From NCBI GenBank assembly GCA_039801505.1, contig JBDRUV010000004.1, positions 1 through 64,000 on the forward strand: DNA of 64,000 nucleotides, written 5' to 3'. Of the stretch, positions 35,102 to 43,919 are shown one piece after another (positions within the stretch are counted from its first letter, which is position 1; each line of letters begins with the position of its first letter). Source of the DNA: a candidate division WOR-3 bacterium (GTDB lineage: Bacteria; Hydrothermota; Tepidihabitantia; Tepidihabitantales; CAIPLT01). The position numbers and the translations under genes were made by a program. The notes beneath the pieces were generated by a model. It had not been told where the DNA came from. It saw only the letters and a program-made list of their open reading frames with translations, and made no database searches.

Positions 35102-35509
35102 CTAACTCCCTTCTTTGACCGGTACCAAACTAATTTTTTCGGCTTTAGCCAATTTTAACTGATCAAAGACCCTGATCATCGTCTGATACTTTGCCGTCCG
35201 ATAGACCTTAAGGGCAATTACTAAGTCCGGATTTTTTTGTAGCTCCTCTTCAACAATTCCTTTAACACTAGGAATATCGACAATTTGATCTCGAATCAAA
35301 ACTTCGCCTTGAGGATTTACCGCAATCGTTAGAATGTTTTCACTTTTTATTTTAACTTCTTGCCCTTTCTCGGGCAAAACTATTTTAAGGCCTTTCTCGC
35401 GGGAAAATATCGAGGTGGTCATAAAGAAAATGATGATTAAGAACGCAATATCACCCATCGATGCTGTAGGAATCTGAGTTCTGATTTCCTTTCGTTCTCG
35501 CAATCGCAT
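35102..35509 (-). CDS. exbD: Biopolymer transport protein ExbD/TolR (first copy)
   Basis: The ATG at 35509 (MRLRERKEIRTQIPTASMGDIAFLI) is chosen; a TTG 27 nt earlier would overlap exbB. The product is 135 aa. It has the SMGDIAFLIIIFFMTTSIF helix with the conserved Asp and a typical ExbD periplasmic domain (KGLKIVLPEKG, IRDQIVDIPSVKG). It starts 4 nt after the exbB stop and ends 2 nt before the second exbD, so all three are co-translated. Confidence 0.9.
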   Translation of the reverse strand: MRLRERKEIRTQIPTASMGDIAFLIIIFFMTTSIFSREKGLKIVLPEKGQEVKIKSENILTIAVNPQGEVLIRDQIVDIPSVKGIVEEELQKNPDLVIALKVYRTAKYQTMIRVFDQLKLAKAEKISLVPVKEGS

Positions 35510-35513
35510 ATTT

Positions 35514-36140
35514 TTATTGTTTAGGAGTGCAAACAAACTTTTCTGCTAAATAATCAATTAAAGTTGATGCGGCGGTTTCCATATCTCGAGTGTAAGAATT
35601 AATCTTACTCTGGATTAAAATAAAGATAATTGAAAGAGGCGCTGCAATAATTAAACCCCACTTGGTAGTAATTAACGCTTCAGAAATACCGCTCGCCACA
35701 ACCGTAGGTTCAACCTCGCCAACCGCGGCAACAGCCGCAAATGCTCGGATCATTCCGGTCACAGTTCCTAAAAACCCGAAAAACGGTGCTACGGTGATAA
35801 TTCCACCTAAGAGGTTCATACCGCGATCTAAAAATGAAAGCTCGCTGGCTGAAGCTTTAATTATCGCGTCCTCCATCAGCGCTCGACCACCACTGGCTTT
35901 TTCTAATGCTGCTTTTAGAACTCTCGCAACCGGCGATGTAGTCTTGTTGCACATTTCAACTCCTGCATTTATACCGCTAGCTTCGATGGTCTTAATTAGG
36001 TTTGTAACAAAAGTTTTGGCATTAAGACGCATTTTTACAAAAATCGTGTAGATACGCTCAATAATAAGCGCTAACGCGAGCACAATGCAGGCCAATAAAA
36101 ACCACATTATGCCGCCACCGGCTTGAAATTCATGTATCAT
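35514..36140 (-). CDS. exbB: MotA/TolQ/ExbB proton channel protein
   Basis: A 208-aa inner-membrane protein with three membrane helices: residues ~9-30 (GIMWFLLACIVLALALIIERI), ~115-135 (LGGIITVAPFFGFLGTVTGMI) and ~155-180 (WGLIIAAPLSIIFILIQ). The APFFGFLGTVTGMIRAF region is the ExbB/TolQ/MotA signature. With ExbD it forms the channel that energises TonB. SD AAGGAGG before the ATG. First gene of the minus-strand operon, with a promoter at 36195-36222. Confidence 0.93.
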   Translation of the reverse strand: MIHEFQAGGGIMWFLLACIVLALALIIERIYTIFVKMRLNAKTFVTNLIKTIEASGINAGVEMCNKTTSPVARVLKAALEKASGGRALMEDAIIKASASELSFLDRGMNLLGGIITVAPFFGFLGTVTGMIRAFAAVAAVGEVEPTVVASGISEALITTKWGLIIAAPLSIIFILIQSKINSYTRDMETAASTLIDYLAEKFVCTPKQ

Positions 36141-36194
36141 TGTGCCTCCTTACTATATATAGTTTTGCTCATAACACACATAAAACACCATAAT

Positions 36195-36222
36195 AATTTA
36201 ACAAATCTTATTGATTTGTCAA
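36195..36222 (-). promoter_or_regulatory. Promoter of the exbB-tonB operon
   Basis: Minus strand: TTGACA (36222-36217), 16-nt spacer, TAAATT (36200-36195). The leader to the exbB ATG is about 48 nt and contains a strong SD. It is divergent to the tRNA-Ala(CGC) promoter. Confidence 0.6.
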
Positions 36223-36254
36223 GAGTAAATTTTTCGTATAAGCAAAAATTCTTA

Positions 36255-36282
36255 TTGACAAATAGAAGAGTTTTGTTAAAAT
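36255..36282 (+). promoter_or_regulatory. Promoter of tRNA-Ala(CGC) and probably pdaD
   Basis: TTGACA (36255-36260), 16-nt spacer, TAAAAT (36277-36282), 13 nt before the tRNA. No other promoter precedes pdaD. Confidence 0.65.
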
Positions 36283-36295
36283 TTTATCTAAAAAT

Positions 36296-36368
36296 GGGGC
36301 AGTAGCTCAGTTGGGAGAGCACCTGAATCGCACTCAGGAGGTCGGCGGTTCGAATCCGCTCTGCTCCA
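36296..36368 (+). tRNA. tRNA-Ala (anticodon CGC)
   Basis: A complete cloverleaf of 73 nt. Acceptor GGGGCAG/CTGCTCC with the alanine G3:U70 pair, D arm TAGCTCAGTTGGGAGAGC, anticodon stem CCTGA/TCAGG with loop ATCGCAC (anticodon CGC), and T arm GGCGG-TTCGAAT-CCGCT. Discriminator A. Unlike the UGC isoacceptor, CCA is not encoded and must be added after transcription. Confidence 0.96.
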
Positions 36369-36387
36369 TACTACTAACTAGTCGAAA

Positions 36388-36933
36388 ATGATATTACCAA
36401 AGCGTATTTTTTTAACAAAAGGTGTTGGCAGACACCGTGATAAACTCTCAAGTTTTGAAGCGGCGCTTCGAGATGCGGGGATCGAACGATTTAATCTTGT
36501 TCGGGTATCAAGTATTTTACCCCCGGGATGTAAATTCATTCCGAAAACTAAAGGTTTACAATACCTTACCCCCGGAGAAATAGTATTCTGTGTCTTAGCC
36601 GAAAATGCAACTAACGAACCACACAGATTGATTTCAGCGTCGATCGGGGTTGCGGTTCCTAAAGATCCTGCTCAATACGGTTATCTCTCAGAATACCATT
36701 CTTTTGGCGAAACCGAGGCCAAGGCTGGAGACTATGCCGAGGACCTCGCGGCAACAATGCTGGCAACTACCTTAGGGGTGGAATTTGATCCGAATGCTAG
36801 CTGGGACGAGCGTAAGGAAATCTGGAAAATCTCAGGCAAAATTGTTCGAACTATGAACATAACCCAAACAGCAATTGGCGATAAACGCGGTTGGTGGACT
36901 ACAGTTGTTGCCGCAGCAATTCTTATTCCTTAA
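36388..36933 (+). CDS. pdaD: Pyruvoyl-dependent arginine decarboxylase
   Basis: A 181-aa proenzyme. The self-cleavage site is the Ser-Ser pair at residues 41-42 in [16 protein letters not shown]; cleavage would make the beta chain and an alpha chain with an N-terminal pyruvoyl group. [26 protein letters not shown] and [12 protein letters not shown] are typical of the archaeal/bacterial PvlArgDC family. It turns arginine into agmatine for polyamine synthesis. The ATG is 19 nt after tRNA-Ala(CGC), with no SD and no own promoter, so it is probably released by tRNA processing. It converges with the SpoIID-like gene. Confidence 0.92.
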   Translation: MILPKRIFLTKGVGRHRDKLSSFEAALRDAGIERFNLVRVSSILPPGCKFIPKTKGLQYLTPGEIVFCVLAENATNEPHRLISASIGVAVPKDPAQYGYLSEYHSFGETEAKAGDYAEDLAATMLATTLGVEFDPNASWDERKEIWKISGKIVRTMNITQTAIGDKRGWWTTVVAAAILIP

Positions 36934-36937
36934 AATG

Positions 36938-38146
36938 CTAATAAAGCTTGGTGATTTTGGTTCTATAATAATAGTGCCCTAAAATTTGACGATACGAATA
37001 ACCCCGACGCGCCATGGCTAATGCGCCATATTGACACAAACCGATGCCGTGTCCCCAGCCTTTACCATCGATTTCTAAACTATCACCAATTTTTTTAATT
37101 GTAAAAAAAGTTGAACGTAAATTAAGCGCTTTGCGTACGGCGTCGCCCGAAATCTTATATTCTTTGTCGGCGGTAAACTTTAAATAATTCAGTCGCTCAC
37201 TTGTTTTATCAAAAATTGCTTCGGGTATAAAATAAAACTTATATCCAACACCCGCCAAGTAGAGTATTGTATCTAAAAATGCTTGATAACTTAATTTCAC
37301 TTTCCAACGATAATAAGGCGAATCGGAACAAAAGGGAATTTGGTGTTTAGAATGCCTGGGTGCGTCAACAATTGATTTCAAATAAGGATAACGTCCATTT
37401 GCTGTTTTACCGCCGCAACAAGCGTGGTACTGGGCGAAAGCTATATTGTTGTCGTATTTCAAGACCTCACCCCGAGTCGCATCAACCGCTAATTTTGCCA
37501 ATCGATATTCACGTTCTACACCCCGGTATTCTTGGTCATACATATATGACCCATAAATATCAAAATCATCTCGGCGCCCAAGCATGGTATAGACATAGCT
37601 TCGGGCGCAAACCGCTAAAGCCTTTAAGGCCTCAAACTCAGCCTCTTTAGCTAACCCAAGCTCGCAGCTAACAACGCCATATAGATATTTTTCAACGGGT
37701 AAAATATTAATTGCCGTGAGCGAACTGCTTGTGTAAAATCGGTGTTTAACATTTTTCTTTACTTGAATTTTAGAATGGTAACCTGTAAGTTTTTTTAAAT
37801 GTGTCCCAATTTTTATATTTCCTTGACTTTCTAATAAGATTTCATTTTTATCGGTTAGTAGCGGTTTTTTAGTTAATGATAAAAGTATGACACTATCAGA
37901 TTTTACTGTCACTAATAAATAGGTATTTGGTCTAATCAACTTGGTTACCTGTAAACTATTAGATACCAACAGCGCGCTATCCGAAATAACGTACATTGTA
38001 TCAGTATCCCAAATTACAGCAACTCTAATGATTGGTTCTTTAACTTCGTGCATCCTGATTCGAATTTCGGTCCGGCGGCAGCAAAAATTATAAGTCGTAA
38101 ATGTTATAAATAAAGTAACTAACAAAAAAAACGGCAATCGTTGCAC
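36938..38146 (-). CDS. SpoIID/LytB-domain protein
   Basis: A 402-aa protein beginning at GTG 38146 with a hydrophobic leader (MQRLPFFLLVTLFITFTTYNFCC), either a membrane anchor or a lipoprotein signal ending at Cys22/23. Residues ~110-400 form the SpoIID/LytB domain: AINILPVEKYLYGVVSCELG, FEALKALAVCARSYV, YHACCGGKTA and GKGWGHGIGLCQYGALAMARRGYSYRQILGHYY. SpoIID enzymes cleave glycan strands of denuded peptidoglycan. Non-sporulating bacteria also carry the domain, so sporulation is not implied. Its promoter is leaderless and divergent from rbfA. Confidence 0.88.
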   Translation of the reverse strand: MQRLPFFLLVTLFITFTTYNFCCRRTEIRIRMHEVKEPIIRVAVIWDTDTMYVISDSALLVSNSLQVTKLIRPNTYLLVTVKSDSVILLSLTKKPLLTDKNEILLESQGNIKIGTHLKKLTGYHSKIQVKKNVKHRFYTSSSLTAINILPVEKYLYGVVSCELGLAKEAEFEALKALAVCARSYVYTMLGRRDDFDIYGSYMYDQEYRGVEREYRLAKLAVDATRGEVLKYDNNIAFAQYHACCGGKTANGRYPYLKSIVDAPRHSKHQIPFCSDSPYYRWKVKLSYQAFLDTILYLAGVGYKFYFIPEAIFDKTSERLNYLKFTADKEYKISGDAVRKALNLRSTFFTIKKIGDSLEIDGKGWGHGIGLCQYGALAMARRGYSYRQILGHYYYRTKITKLY

Positions 38147-38151
38147 AATTT

Positions 38152-38180
38152 AGTATATTTTTTAATTACAATAAACTCAA
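38152..38180 (-). promoter_or_regulatory. Leaderless promoter of the SpoIID-like gene
   Basis: Minus strand: TTGAGT (38180-38175), 17-nt spacer, TATACT (38157-38152), then only 5 nt to the GTG at 38146. No SD is possible. Confidence 0.7.
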
Positions 38181-38195
38181 GGTTCTATTTTTCTC

Positions 38196-38224
38196 TTTAC
38201 AAATCGATTATTTTTAATAATAAT
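38196..38224 (+). promoter_or_regulatory. Leaderless promoter of rbfA-truB-ribF
   Basis: TTTACA (38196-38201), 17-nt spacer, AATAAT (38219-38224), then 7 nt to the ATG at 38232. A TAATAT at 38221-38226 is an alternative -10. It lies back to back with the SpoIID promoter in an 85-nt gap. Confidence 0.65.
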
Positions 38225-38231
38225 ATTTATT

Positions 38232-38582
38232 ATGCCTTACCGAATTGAAAAAATAGCTGAAACTATAAAATGTGCCGTTGCAGAAATTATTTTGACTGAT
38301 CTTCAGGACCCGATGTTTAATTTTGTAACCATTACTGGAATTAAATTGAGCAACGATCTTAGACAAGCTACCCTGTATTTCTATACTTTTGCTGAAAATG
38401 TAAATAACGCAGTAGTGTTAGCTCATTTAAATCATGCTGCTAATTTTATTAGAAATCGCCTTAGAGAAAAGGTGATTATGCGATATATTCCCCAACTTGA
38501 TTTTAAGCTTGATGAACTTGTCGTCGAAGAAAAAAGACTTTCGGAACTGTTGCGACGTATAAAAAGTTCTAATGGAGTCTAA
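38232..38582 (+). CDS. rbfA: 30S ribosome-binding factor A
   Basis: A 116-aa KH-type protein (MPYRIEKIAETIKCAVAEIIL, LQDPMFNFVTITGIKLSNDLRQATLYFYTF, RNRLREKVIMRYIPQLDFKLDEL). It helps mature the 5' end of 16S rRNA and assemble the small subunit. It overlaps truB by 11 nt and is followed by ribF, the common rbfA-truB-ribF order. Confidence 0.93.
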   Translation: MPYRIEKIAETIKCAVAEIILTDLQDPMFNFVTITGIKLSNDLRQATLYFYTFAENVNNAVVLAHLNHAANFIRNRLREKVIMRYIPQLDFKLDELVVEEKRLSELLRRIKSSNGV

Positions 38583-39504
38583 AATTTCTGACACCATTAA
38601 ACTCACCGATCTAGATAATATAAAAGTTAAGTTGCGCGGCATTCTACCGATAATTAAACCGTCGGGTATTACCTCTTATGACTGCATTCGTCGCCTTAAG
38701 CAACTTTTTAAAAACACCAAATTAGGCCATGCGGGAACATTGGATCCTATTGCGAGTGGTGTACTTTTAATACTCTTTAACGAAGCTACCAAACTCGCAC
38801 CTTATCTTTTAATGCATGACAAAGAATATGAAGCAACATTTAGGCTTGGAATTACCACCGATACTGACGATATCACCGGTCAAATCTTAAAAGTACAACC
38901 GGTGCCGCAATTGAGCGAAGACACTCTTAAAAAACATCTAGCAACTTTTCTCGGAACTCAAAAACAAAGTCCACCTAAATTTTCGGCAATTAAAATTCGG
39001 GGACGAAAAAGTTACGAATTGGCCCGCAAGGGAATTAGTGTTGAGTTACCACAACGGATCATAACTATCAAGTCTTTAGAGCTTGTTAGTTTTGCTCCTC
39101 CTCTAGTTCGAATAAGAACCTTAGTAACGAAGGGCACGTATATTCGAGCCTTAGTGCGCGATATCGGCGAAAAGTTAAATTGCGGAGCATGTTTAGAGAA
39201 TCTCGTCCGAACTAAAATCTCTTCTTTCACGATCGAAAATGCAATTCCTTTAAATGAAATAAATTATGAAAATGTCATCAACGGACTAATCGCACCTTTT
39301 GATGCATTACCCGGGCTCCCCTCATTAATTTTAACAAACCATGAGTTAAAAAAATTAGCTAATGGCTTAAAAATCAAAAAACCCTTGCCATATAATCCGA
39401 ATACCACAATTCGGCTTACCGATGAAAAGCAAAGGGTTTTTATTATCGCTAAATACACAGAAGAAACAATCCATCCCGAACGGTTAATTTATGCTGATCT
39501 ATAA
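38572..39504 (+). CDS. truB: tRNA pseudouridine(55) synthase
   Basis: A 310-aa TruB with IIKPSGITSYDCIRRLK, the catalytic-Asp motif LGHAGTLDPIASGVLLI, DKEYEATFRLGITTDTDDITG, KQSPPKFSAIKIRGRKSYELARKG and the KGTYIRALVRDIGEKL motif. It makes pseudouridine 55 in the T loop of tRNA. The start lies inside rbfA and the end overlaps ribF by 14 nt, indicating coupled translation. Confidence 0.95.
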   Translation: MESKISDTIKLTDLDNIKVKLRGILPIIKPSGITSYDCIRRLKQLFKNTKLGHAGTLDPIASGVLLILFNEATKLAPYLLMHDKEYEATFRLGITTDTDDITGQILKVQPVPQLSEDTLKKHLATFLGTQKQSPPKFSAIKIRGRKSYELARKGISVELPQRIITIKSLELVSFAPPLVRIRTLVTKGTYIRALVRDIGEKLNCGACLENLVRTKISSFTIENAIPLNEINYENVINGLIAPFDALPGLPSLILTNHELKKLANGLKIKKPLPYNPNTTIRLTDEKQRVFIIAKYTEETIHPERLIYADL

Positions 39505-40447
39505 CCTGGCACCCAACAAAAGTTATCCTGATTATTTCTCGTCAATTATTACTATCGGTAGCTTTGATGGAATCCACCGCGGTCACGACAAAATCATCAA
39601 AGAAACTAAGAAATTAGCCAAACAAAAAGGCAAGCCCTGGGGCATAATTACCTTTAGCCCAACCCCCCAGGTTCTTTTATACCGAGATTTTCGATTTCTT
39701 CTCACGACCGATGAAGAGAAATGGATAATTTTAGAAAAGTATTCTCCTTCGTTCGTAGGAATAATAAAATTTACCCGTAAAATTCAGAATTTAATGCCAG
39801 AAGGGTTTTTTGTAAATTATATAGTAAAACCTCTACGGCCCCAACTTGTCGTTGTTGGACCTGATCATCGCTTTGGCAAAAATAGCAGCGGCGACATTAA
39901 GCTACTTAAAAAATTAGAAGTAAAATACAAGTTTACTCTAAAAATTCTACGACATTATAAATATCATCGAATCCCAGTACAGTCAACTAGAATTCGCGAG
40001 CTTTTAATTTTGGGTAACATCAAACGCGCTAATGAACTTTTAGGCAGATATTATTCGCTAATTGGTACTATCAAGGCTGGCCACGGTATAGCCCGTAAAC
40101 TAGGATTTCCAACCATTAATATTCAAATTAAAAACAAATACAAGCTTATTCCTCCTGATGGCGTCTATTTTATTAGGGCTGGCCTTCTAAATAAAATCTA
40201 TTATGGAGTCATGCATATCGGAATATCTCCAACCGTTTCAGAATTATTTAGAGTCCCCAAGCGAAGAAAAATTGAGGTTTACTTATTAAATTACCGGGCA
40301 AATGAAAAAATCAACTTGTACGGTCAAAAAATTTCTTTAGAAATAATTGATCGCCTTAGGGAAGAAAGAAAATTTAGTAATACAGAAGACTTACAAAAAC
40401 AGATAGCAAAAGACGTAAGCCAAGCTTATAAACTGATTTATGGATGA
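39491..40447 (+). CDS. ribF: Bifunctional riboflavin kinase/FAD synthetase
   Basis: A 318-aa protein. The N-terminal FAD synthetase domain has the nucleotidyltransferase motif TIGSFDGIHRGHDKII (residues ~20-35) and VGPDHRFGKNSSG. The C-terminal riboflavin kinase domain (~190-318) has GTIKAGHGIARKLGFPTINI, PDGVYFIRAG and LREERKF. It makes FMN and FAD. The stop overlaps the following glycosyltransferase start by 4 nt. Confidence 0.94.
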   Translation: MLIYNLAPNKSYPDYFSSIITIGSFDGIHRGHDKIIKETKKLAKQKGKPWGIITFSPTPQVLLYRDFRFLLTTDEEKWIILEKYSPSFVGIIKFTRKIQNLMPEGFFVNYIVKPLRPQLVVVGPDHRFGKNSSGDIKLLKKLEVKYKFTLKILRHYKYHRIPVQSTRIRELLILGNIKRANELLGRYYSLIGTIKAGHGIARKLGFPTINIQIKNKYKLIPPDGVYFIRAGLLNKIYYGVMHIGISPTVSELFRVPKRRKIEVYLLNYRANEKINLYGQKISLEIIDRLREERKFSNTEDLQKQIAKDVSQAYKLIYG

Positions 40448-41628
40448 AAAACGGTATTGGTAAAAAAACATTGTGGCTTGTTTATGCCTCACGAAAAGGT
40501 GGGCATACCTATCCGACTTATGCGCTACTATCTTATTTAAAAACCAACTATGCACATCTTTTTGATGCTCGAGCAATAAACCTGTTGGAGCACTCATTCT
40601 GGATGTCTTCATTAGAAATAGTCGGGCGGTATGGAGATCTTAAATTTCGAAAATTATGGCGATTTGGTTATAAAAGTCTCCGAGCCGAAAGCAAGTGGTT
40701 TTTAAAAATTTGGGAAAAGTCTGAAAGGTTGTTGTTTTACTTTGACAATATTGTTAATACCTTATTTAAAAAATTTCCTACACCTGATCTAATAGTATCC
40801 TTTCAACCCGAACTTAACGCTATAGCGGATTATTTTAAAAAATACTTTTTAGGTCAGTGGCATACCGTAATAATCGACCTTTGTCTTCATGGACTTTGGG
40901 TTAATAGGGCGGTTGATTTTTATTATGTGTATAATGAAGAGATGAAACAAATGTTACTAAACAAAAATTTCAATACGGATCAAATACTTGTTTCAGGAAT
41001 TCCGCTACGTTCTCAATTTTATGAGGTTATTACAAAATCACCAAGTGAAATCCGGTCCCAATTGGGCATTTTCCCAAATTTACCAACTATCTTGATTATA
41101 GGGGGACTCCTTGGAACAATGGTTAACTTTGCAGAGGTGGTTAGTAAAATTTTGAATTTAAAGTACCCTTGTCAACTTTTAGTCGTCACGGGTAAAAATA
41201 TTCGTGCTCAGCAACAACTTGTAGAAATTAAAACAAAATTAAAATTACCAATCTATATTTACGGTGCTACTGATAATGTTGCCCCATTAATGTGGGCCTC
41301 AGATTTTATTATCTCTAAACCCGGTTCGGTAACAATCGCTGAAGCCTTGTCATTAGGAAAACCTATGATTGTTGTTACTCCTGAGGCTGGATCGTTGCAG
41401 GAGTTTTATTTCGCTAAGCTTTTAGAAGAAGAAAACGTTGGCCGATGGGCGCGTAATCTTTACGAAATTCCTCGATTGGTTGAGGAATTATTAACCCAAA
41501 AGGATTTGTTCGTAGTTTTAAGCACTAATGCGCAAAAAAAACATGGACATAATCTAAATGCTACGAGAATAATCACAGAAAATATAATCAATGTTTTTAA
41601 GAAAGGAGTAATAAATGAAAGGCGGTAA
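40444..41628 (+). CDS. GT28-family glycosyltransferase (MGDG synthase/UgtP-like)
   Basis: A 394-aa GT-B enzyme. [19 protein letters not shown] at the N-terminus is the acceptor-side motif of MGDG synthase and processive diacylglycerol glucosyltransferases. In the C-terminal half, [52 protein letters not shown] is the MurG/GT28 donor-binding region. It probably glycosylates a membrane lipid; the sugar and acceptor are not determined. It is tied to ribF and the epimerase by short overlaps. Confidence 0.82.
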   Translation: MKNGIGKKTLWLVYASRKGGHTYPTYALLSYLKTNYAHLFDARAINLLEHSFWMSSLEIVGRYGDLKFRKLWRFGYKSLRAESKWFLKIWEKSERLLFYFDNIVNTLFKKFPTPDLIVSFQPELNAIADYFKKYFLGQWHTVIIDLCLHGLWVNRAVDFYYVYNEEMKQMLLNKNFNTDQILVSGIPLRSQFYEVITKSPSEIRSQLGIFPNLPTILIIGGLLGTMVNFAEVVSKILNLKYPCQLLVVTGKNIRAQQQLVEIKTKLKLPIYIYGATDNVAPLMWASDFIISKPGSVTIAEALSLGKPMIVVTPEAGSLQEFYFAKLLEEENVGRWARNLYEIPRLVEELLTQKDLFVVLSTNAQKKHGHNLNATRIITENIINVFKKGVINERR

Positions 41629-42694
41629 AGCATTGATAACCGGCTCCTGTGGTCTAATAGGTTCGGAGTCGGTGTCTTTCTTGGCAGAAAAAGGTTTTCA
41701 GATCGTAGGAATTGATAATGATATGCGCGCCTATTTTTTTGGAAAAGAAGCATCTACATCCTGGCAGAAGGAACGATTGTTAGAAAAATACAAAAATGTT
41801 TATAAACATTGTGATTTAGATATTCGAAACTATGATGGTCTAATTAAGATCTTTAAAGACTTTGTCCCGGATTTGATTATTCATACTGCAGCGCAACCAT
41901 CCCACGACTGGGCCGCTAAAGACCCGTTTACTGATTTCACAATTAATGCCAATGGAACATTAAATCTTTTAGAAGCAACGCGCAACTATGCACCCGATGC
42001 CGTTTTTATTTACACTTCGACCAATAAAGTATACGGCGATGAACCTAACAGGTTACCATTAATCGAATTAGAAAAACGCTACGAGATTAGCCCAGACCAT
42101 AAATATCATAATGGCATCGACGAAACCATGAGCATCGATCAAAATCTGCACTCGCTTTTTGGTGCTTCAAAACTCGCTGGAGACATTTTAGTTCAAGAAT
42201 ATGGTCGATACTTCGGGCTAAAAACTGTATCTTTTAGGGGCGGCTGCTTAACGGGCCCGCAACATTCCGGAACTCAGCTCCACGGTTTCTTGTCTTACTT
42301 GGTGCGATGTGCTATAACTGGAAAAACCTATAATATTTTCGGTTATAAGGGTAAACAGGTACGAGATAACATTCATTCATACGATTTAGTTAATGCTTTC
42401 TATCATTATTATTTAAATCCTAGACCAGGAGAGGTCTATAATATTGGGGGTGGTCGATTTAGTAACTGTTCAATTTTGGAAGCAATAGAAATTATTGAAA
42501 AACTTTGCGGCAAAAAGGTCTCTTACCAGTACATCGACACCCCACGACGAGGTGATCATATCTGGTACATATCAGACATTAGTAAATTCAAAAAAGACTA
42601 CCCTAACTGGGATTATACCTATACTCTTGAACAGATAATTACCGAAATCTACGAGTTTCAGAAAACCCTACCCTTAGATAAACTAATGGACTAA
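41615..42694 (+). CDS. NAD-dependent sugar-nucleotide epimerase (CDP-paratose 2-epimerase-like)
   Basis: A 359-aa extended SDR. The Rossmann motif reads [18 protein letters not shown] (GxxGxxG variant). [51 protein letters not shown] and [19 protein letters not shown] follow. [30 protein letters not shown] and [21 protein letters not shown] resemble CDP-paratose/tyvelose 2-epimerases closely, but substrate assignment in this group is unreliable. SD AAAGGAG precedes the ATG. It may supply the donor for the neighbouring glycosyltransferase. Confidence 0.85.
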   Translation: MKGGKALITGSCGLIGSESVSFLAEKGFQIVGIDNDMRAYFFGKEASTSWQKERLLEKYKNVYKHCDLDIRNYDGLIKIFKDFVPDLIIHTAAQPSHDWAAKDPFTDFTINANGTLNLLEATRNYAPDAVFIYTSTNKVYGDEPNRLPLIELEKRYEISPDHKYHNGIDETMSIDQNLHSLFGASKLAGDILVQEYGRYFGLKTVSFRGGCLTGPQHSGTQLHGFLSYLVRCAITGKTYNIFGYKGKQVRDNIHSYDLVNAFYHYYLNPRPGEVYNIGGGRFSNCSILEAIEIIEKLCGKKVSYQYIDTPRRGDHIWYISDISKFKKDYPNWDYTYTLEQIITEIYEFQKTLPLDKLMD

Positions 42695-42800
42695 AATAAA
42701 AATGCGCGGGAGCCAATATTGTTATTTTGGTGGGGTCTAAAGGGTATAGGGTATTTTAAGGCGTGATATTGGCTCTCCGCGCGCATATTTATATCTCTTT
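42690..42800 (-). ncRNA. Candidate small RNA with long terminal stem
   Basis: From a predicted start near 42800 (minus strand), the transcript has about 14 nt of leader and then ATGCGCG(CG)GAG(AG)CCAATAT (42786-42766), which pairs with ATATTGGCTCCCGCGCAT (42719-42702). The pairing is near-complete, with two small bulges. The 46-nt loop is C-rich (TACCCTATACCC, AGACCCCACC). The second arm is followed by TTTTTATTTT, a terminator-like run. No ORF is supported. The plus strand gives no such T-run. It does not show the GGAAG core of SRP RNA or tmRNA features. Confidence 0.6.
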
Positions 42801-42806
42801 TTATTA

Positions 42807-42835
42807 ATTGTAACTAAAAATAAGTATTTTGTCAA
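42807..42835 (-). promoter_or_regulatory. Promoter of the candidate small RNA
   Basis: Minus strand: TTGACA (42835-42830), 17-nt spacer, TACAAT (42812-42807). It lies downstream of porB's 3' end, with no protein gene in front of it. The rest of 42836-42988 holds no clear feature apart from the short palindrome ACTGATCAGT. Confidence 0.65.
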
Positions 42836-42988
42836 GAGGTAATTTCTACTTCCGTAAATTGAATTTTCCCGCTGTTTTCGGGGTTGGCCTTTTTATCTTA
42901 TTTACTGATCAGTCTGATAAATAATTATGGCCCATTAAAATCAAATGTTGCGATAACGCTACAATGTTTATTTCATCCGGAATAAAGT

Positions 42989-43915
42989 TTAATCAAAACA
43001 TTTAACTTTCTTGTTAAGTTGCTCCCAACGTCGGTCAACTTCTTCTTGAAATGCATCAAGTAAGCTCTTATTTTCCGGCCGGAAAAGATGTCGGAATCGG
43101 TCCTGTAATTTTAGCCATTCCGTAACTGGTAATTTTTCCTTGGGCACATAATTCAGTCGATATTTATGGTTTTCGCACTCATATAAGGGCCAAAAACATG
43201 TCTCAACGGCTAATTTAGAAAGAGTAATTGTTTGCGACGAGTGATAACCCCACCCCAAAGGACAAGGCACTAAAACATTAATGAAACTCGGCCCATTAAT
43301 TGAAAGTGCTTTACGCACCTTATTAGCTAAATCATTCCAGTTCCAGACGGTTGCCTGAGCGGCATAGGGTATGTCATGAGCAATCATAATTTCTACAATA
43401 TCTTTACGCCATTCTAATTTGCCAGGTTTTACCTTGCCGGCTGGCGAAGTTGTGGTATGGGCGCCTAAGGGGGTAGCTGAGGAGCGCTGGATTCCAGTAT
43501 TCATGTAAGCTTCATTGTCTAAACAGACATACAAAAACCGATGCCGGCGTTCTACAGCACCCGAGAGGGCCTGAAAACCAATATCATAGGTTCCCCCATC
43601 ACCACCGAATGCGATAAAATTAATGTCTTCTGTTATTTTGCCTTTGCGTTTTAAAACACGGTATGCTGCTTCCATGCCCGAGATCGTTGCTGCAGCATTT
43701 TCAAAGGCACTATGAAACATTGGCACTTGCCATGCGGTATGCGGATAAATTGTCGAGACAATTTCTAAACAACCGGTAGGCATAACGCAGGCCACAGGTT
43801 TAATTGCGGCCAGGAGCACTTGTCTTACTGCCAGGACCTCGCCGCAGCCGGTACATGCCCGATGGCCAGATGAAAACAGTTCTGGTTCTCTTGATAATTC
43901 TTTTATTGATGGCAT
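42989..43915 (-). CDS. porB: Pyruvate:ferredoxin oxidoreductase beta subunit
   Basis: A 308-aa TPP-binding subunit. It has the cluster-ligand motif GHRACTGCGEVLAVRQ, PTGCLEIVS, the TPP/Mg site AFGGDGGTYDIGFQALSGAVERRH followed by DNEAYMNTGIQRS (GDG...N pattern), and PCPLGWGYH. With porG, porD and porA it decarboxylates pyruvate to acetyl-CoA and passes electrons to ferredoxin. A weak GAGGT SD precedes the ATG, 4 nt after porA. Last gene of porGDAB. Confidence 0.93.
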   Translation of the reverse strand: MPSIKELSREPELFSSGHRACTGCGEVLAVRQVLLAAIKPVACVMPTGCLEIVSTIYPHTAWQVPMFHSAFENAAATISGMEAAYRVLKRKGKITEDINFIAFGGDGGTYDIGFQALSGAVERRHRFLYVCLDNEAYMNTGIQRSSATPLGAHTTTSPAGKVKPGKLEWRKDIVEIMIAHDIPYAAQATVWNWNDLANKVRKALSINGPSFINVLVPCPLGWGYHSSQTITLSKLAVETCFWPLYECENHKYRLNYVPKEKLPVTEWLKLQDRFRHLFRPENKSLLDAFQEEVDRRWEQLNKKVKCFD

Positions 43916-43919
43916 AATT

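Noticed and set aside
36340-36360. Identity between the two tRNA T arms as a possible att duplication
   Set aside because: The match (GGCGGTTCGAATCCGCT) is expected for two alanine tRNAs and lies in intact genes.
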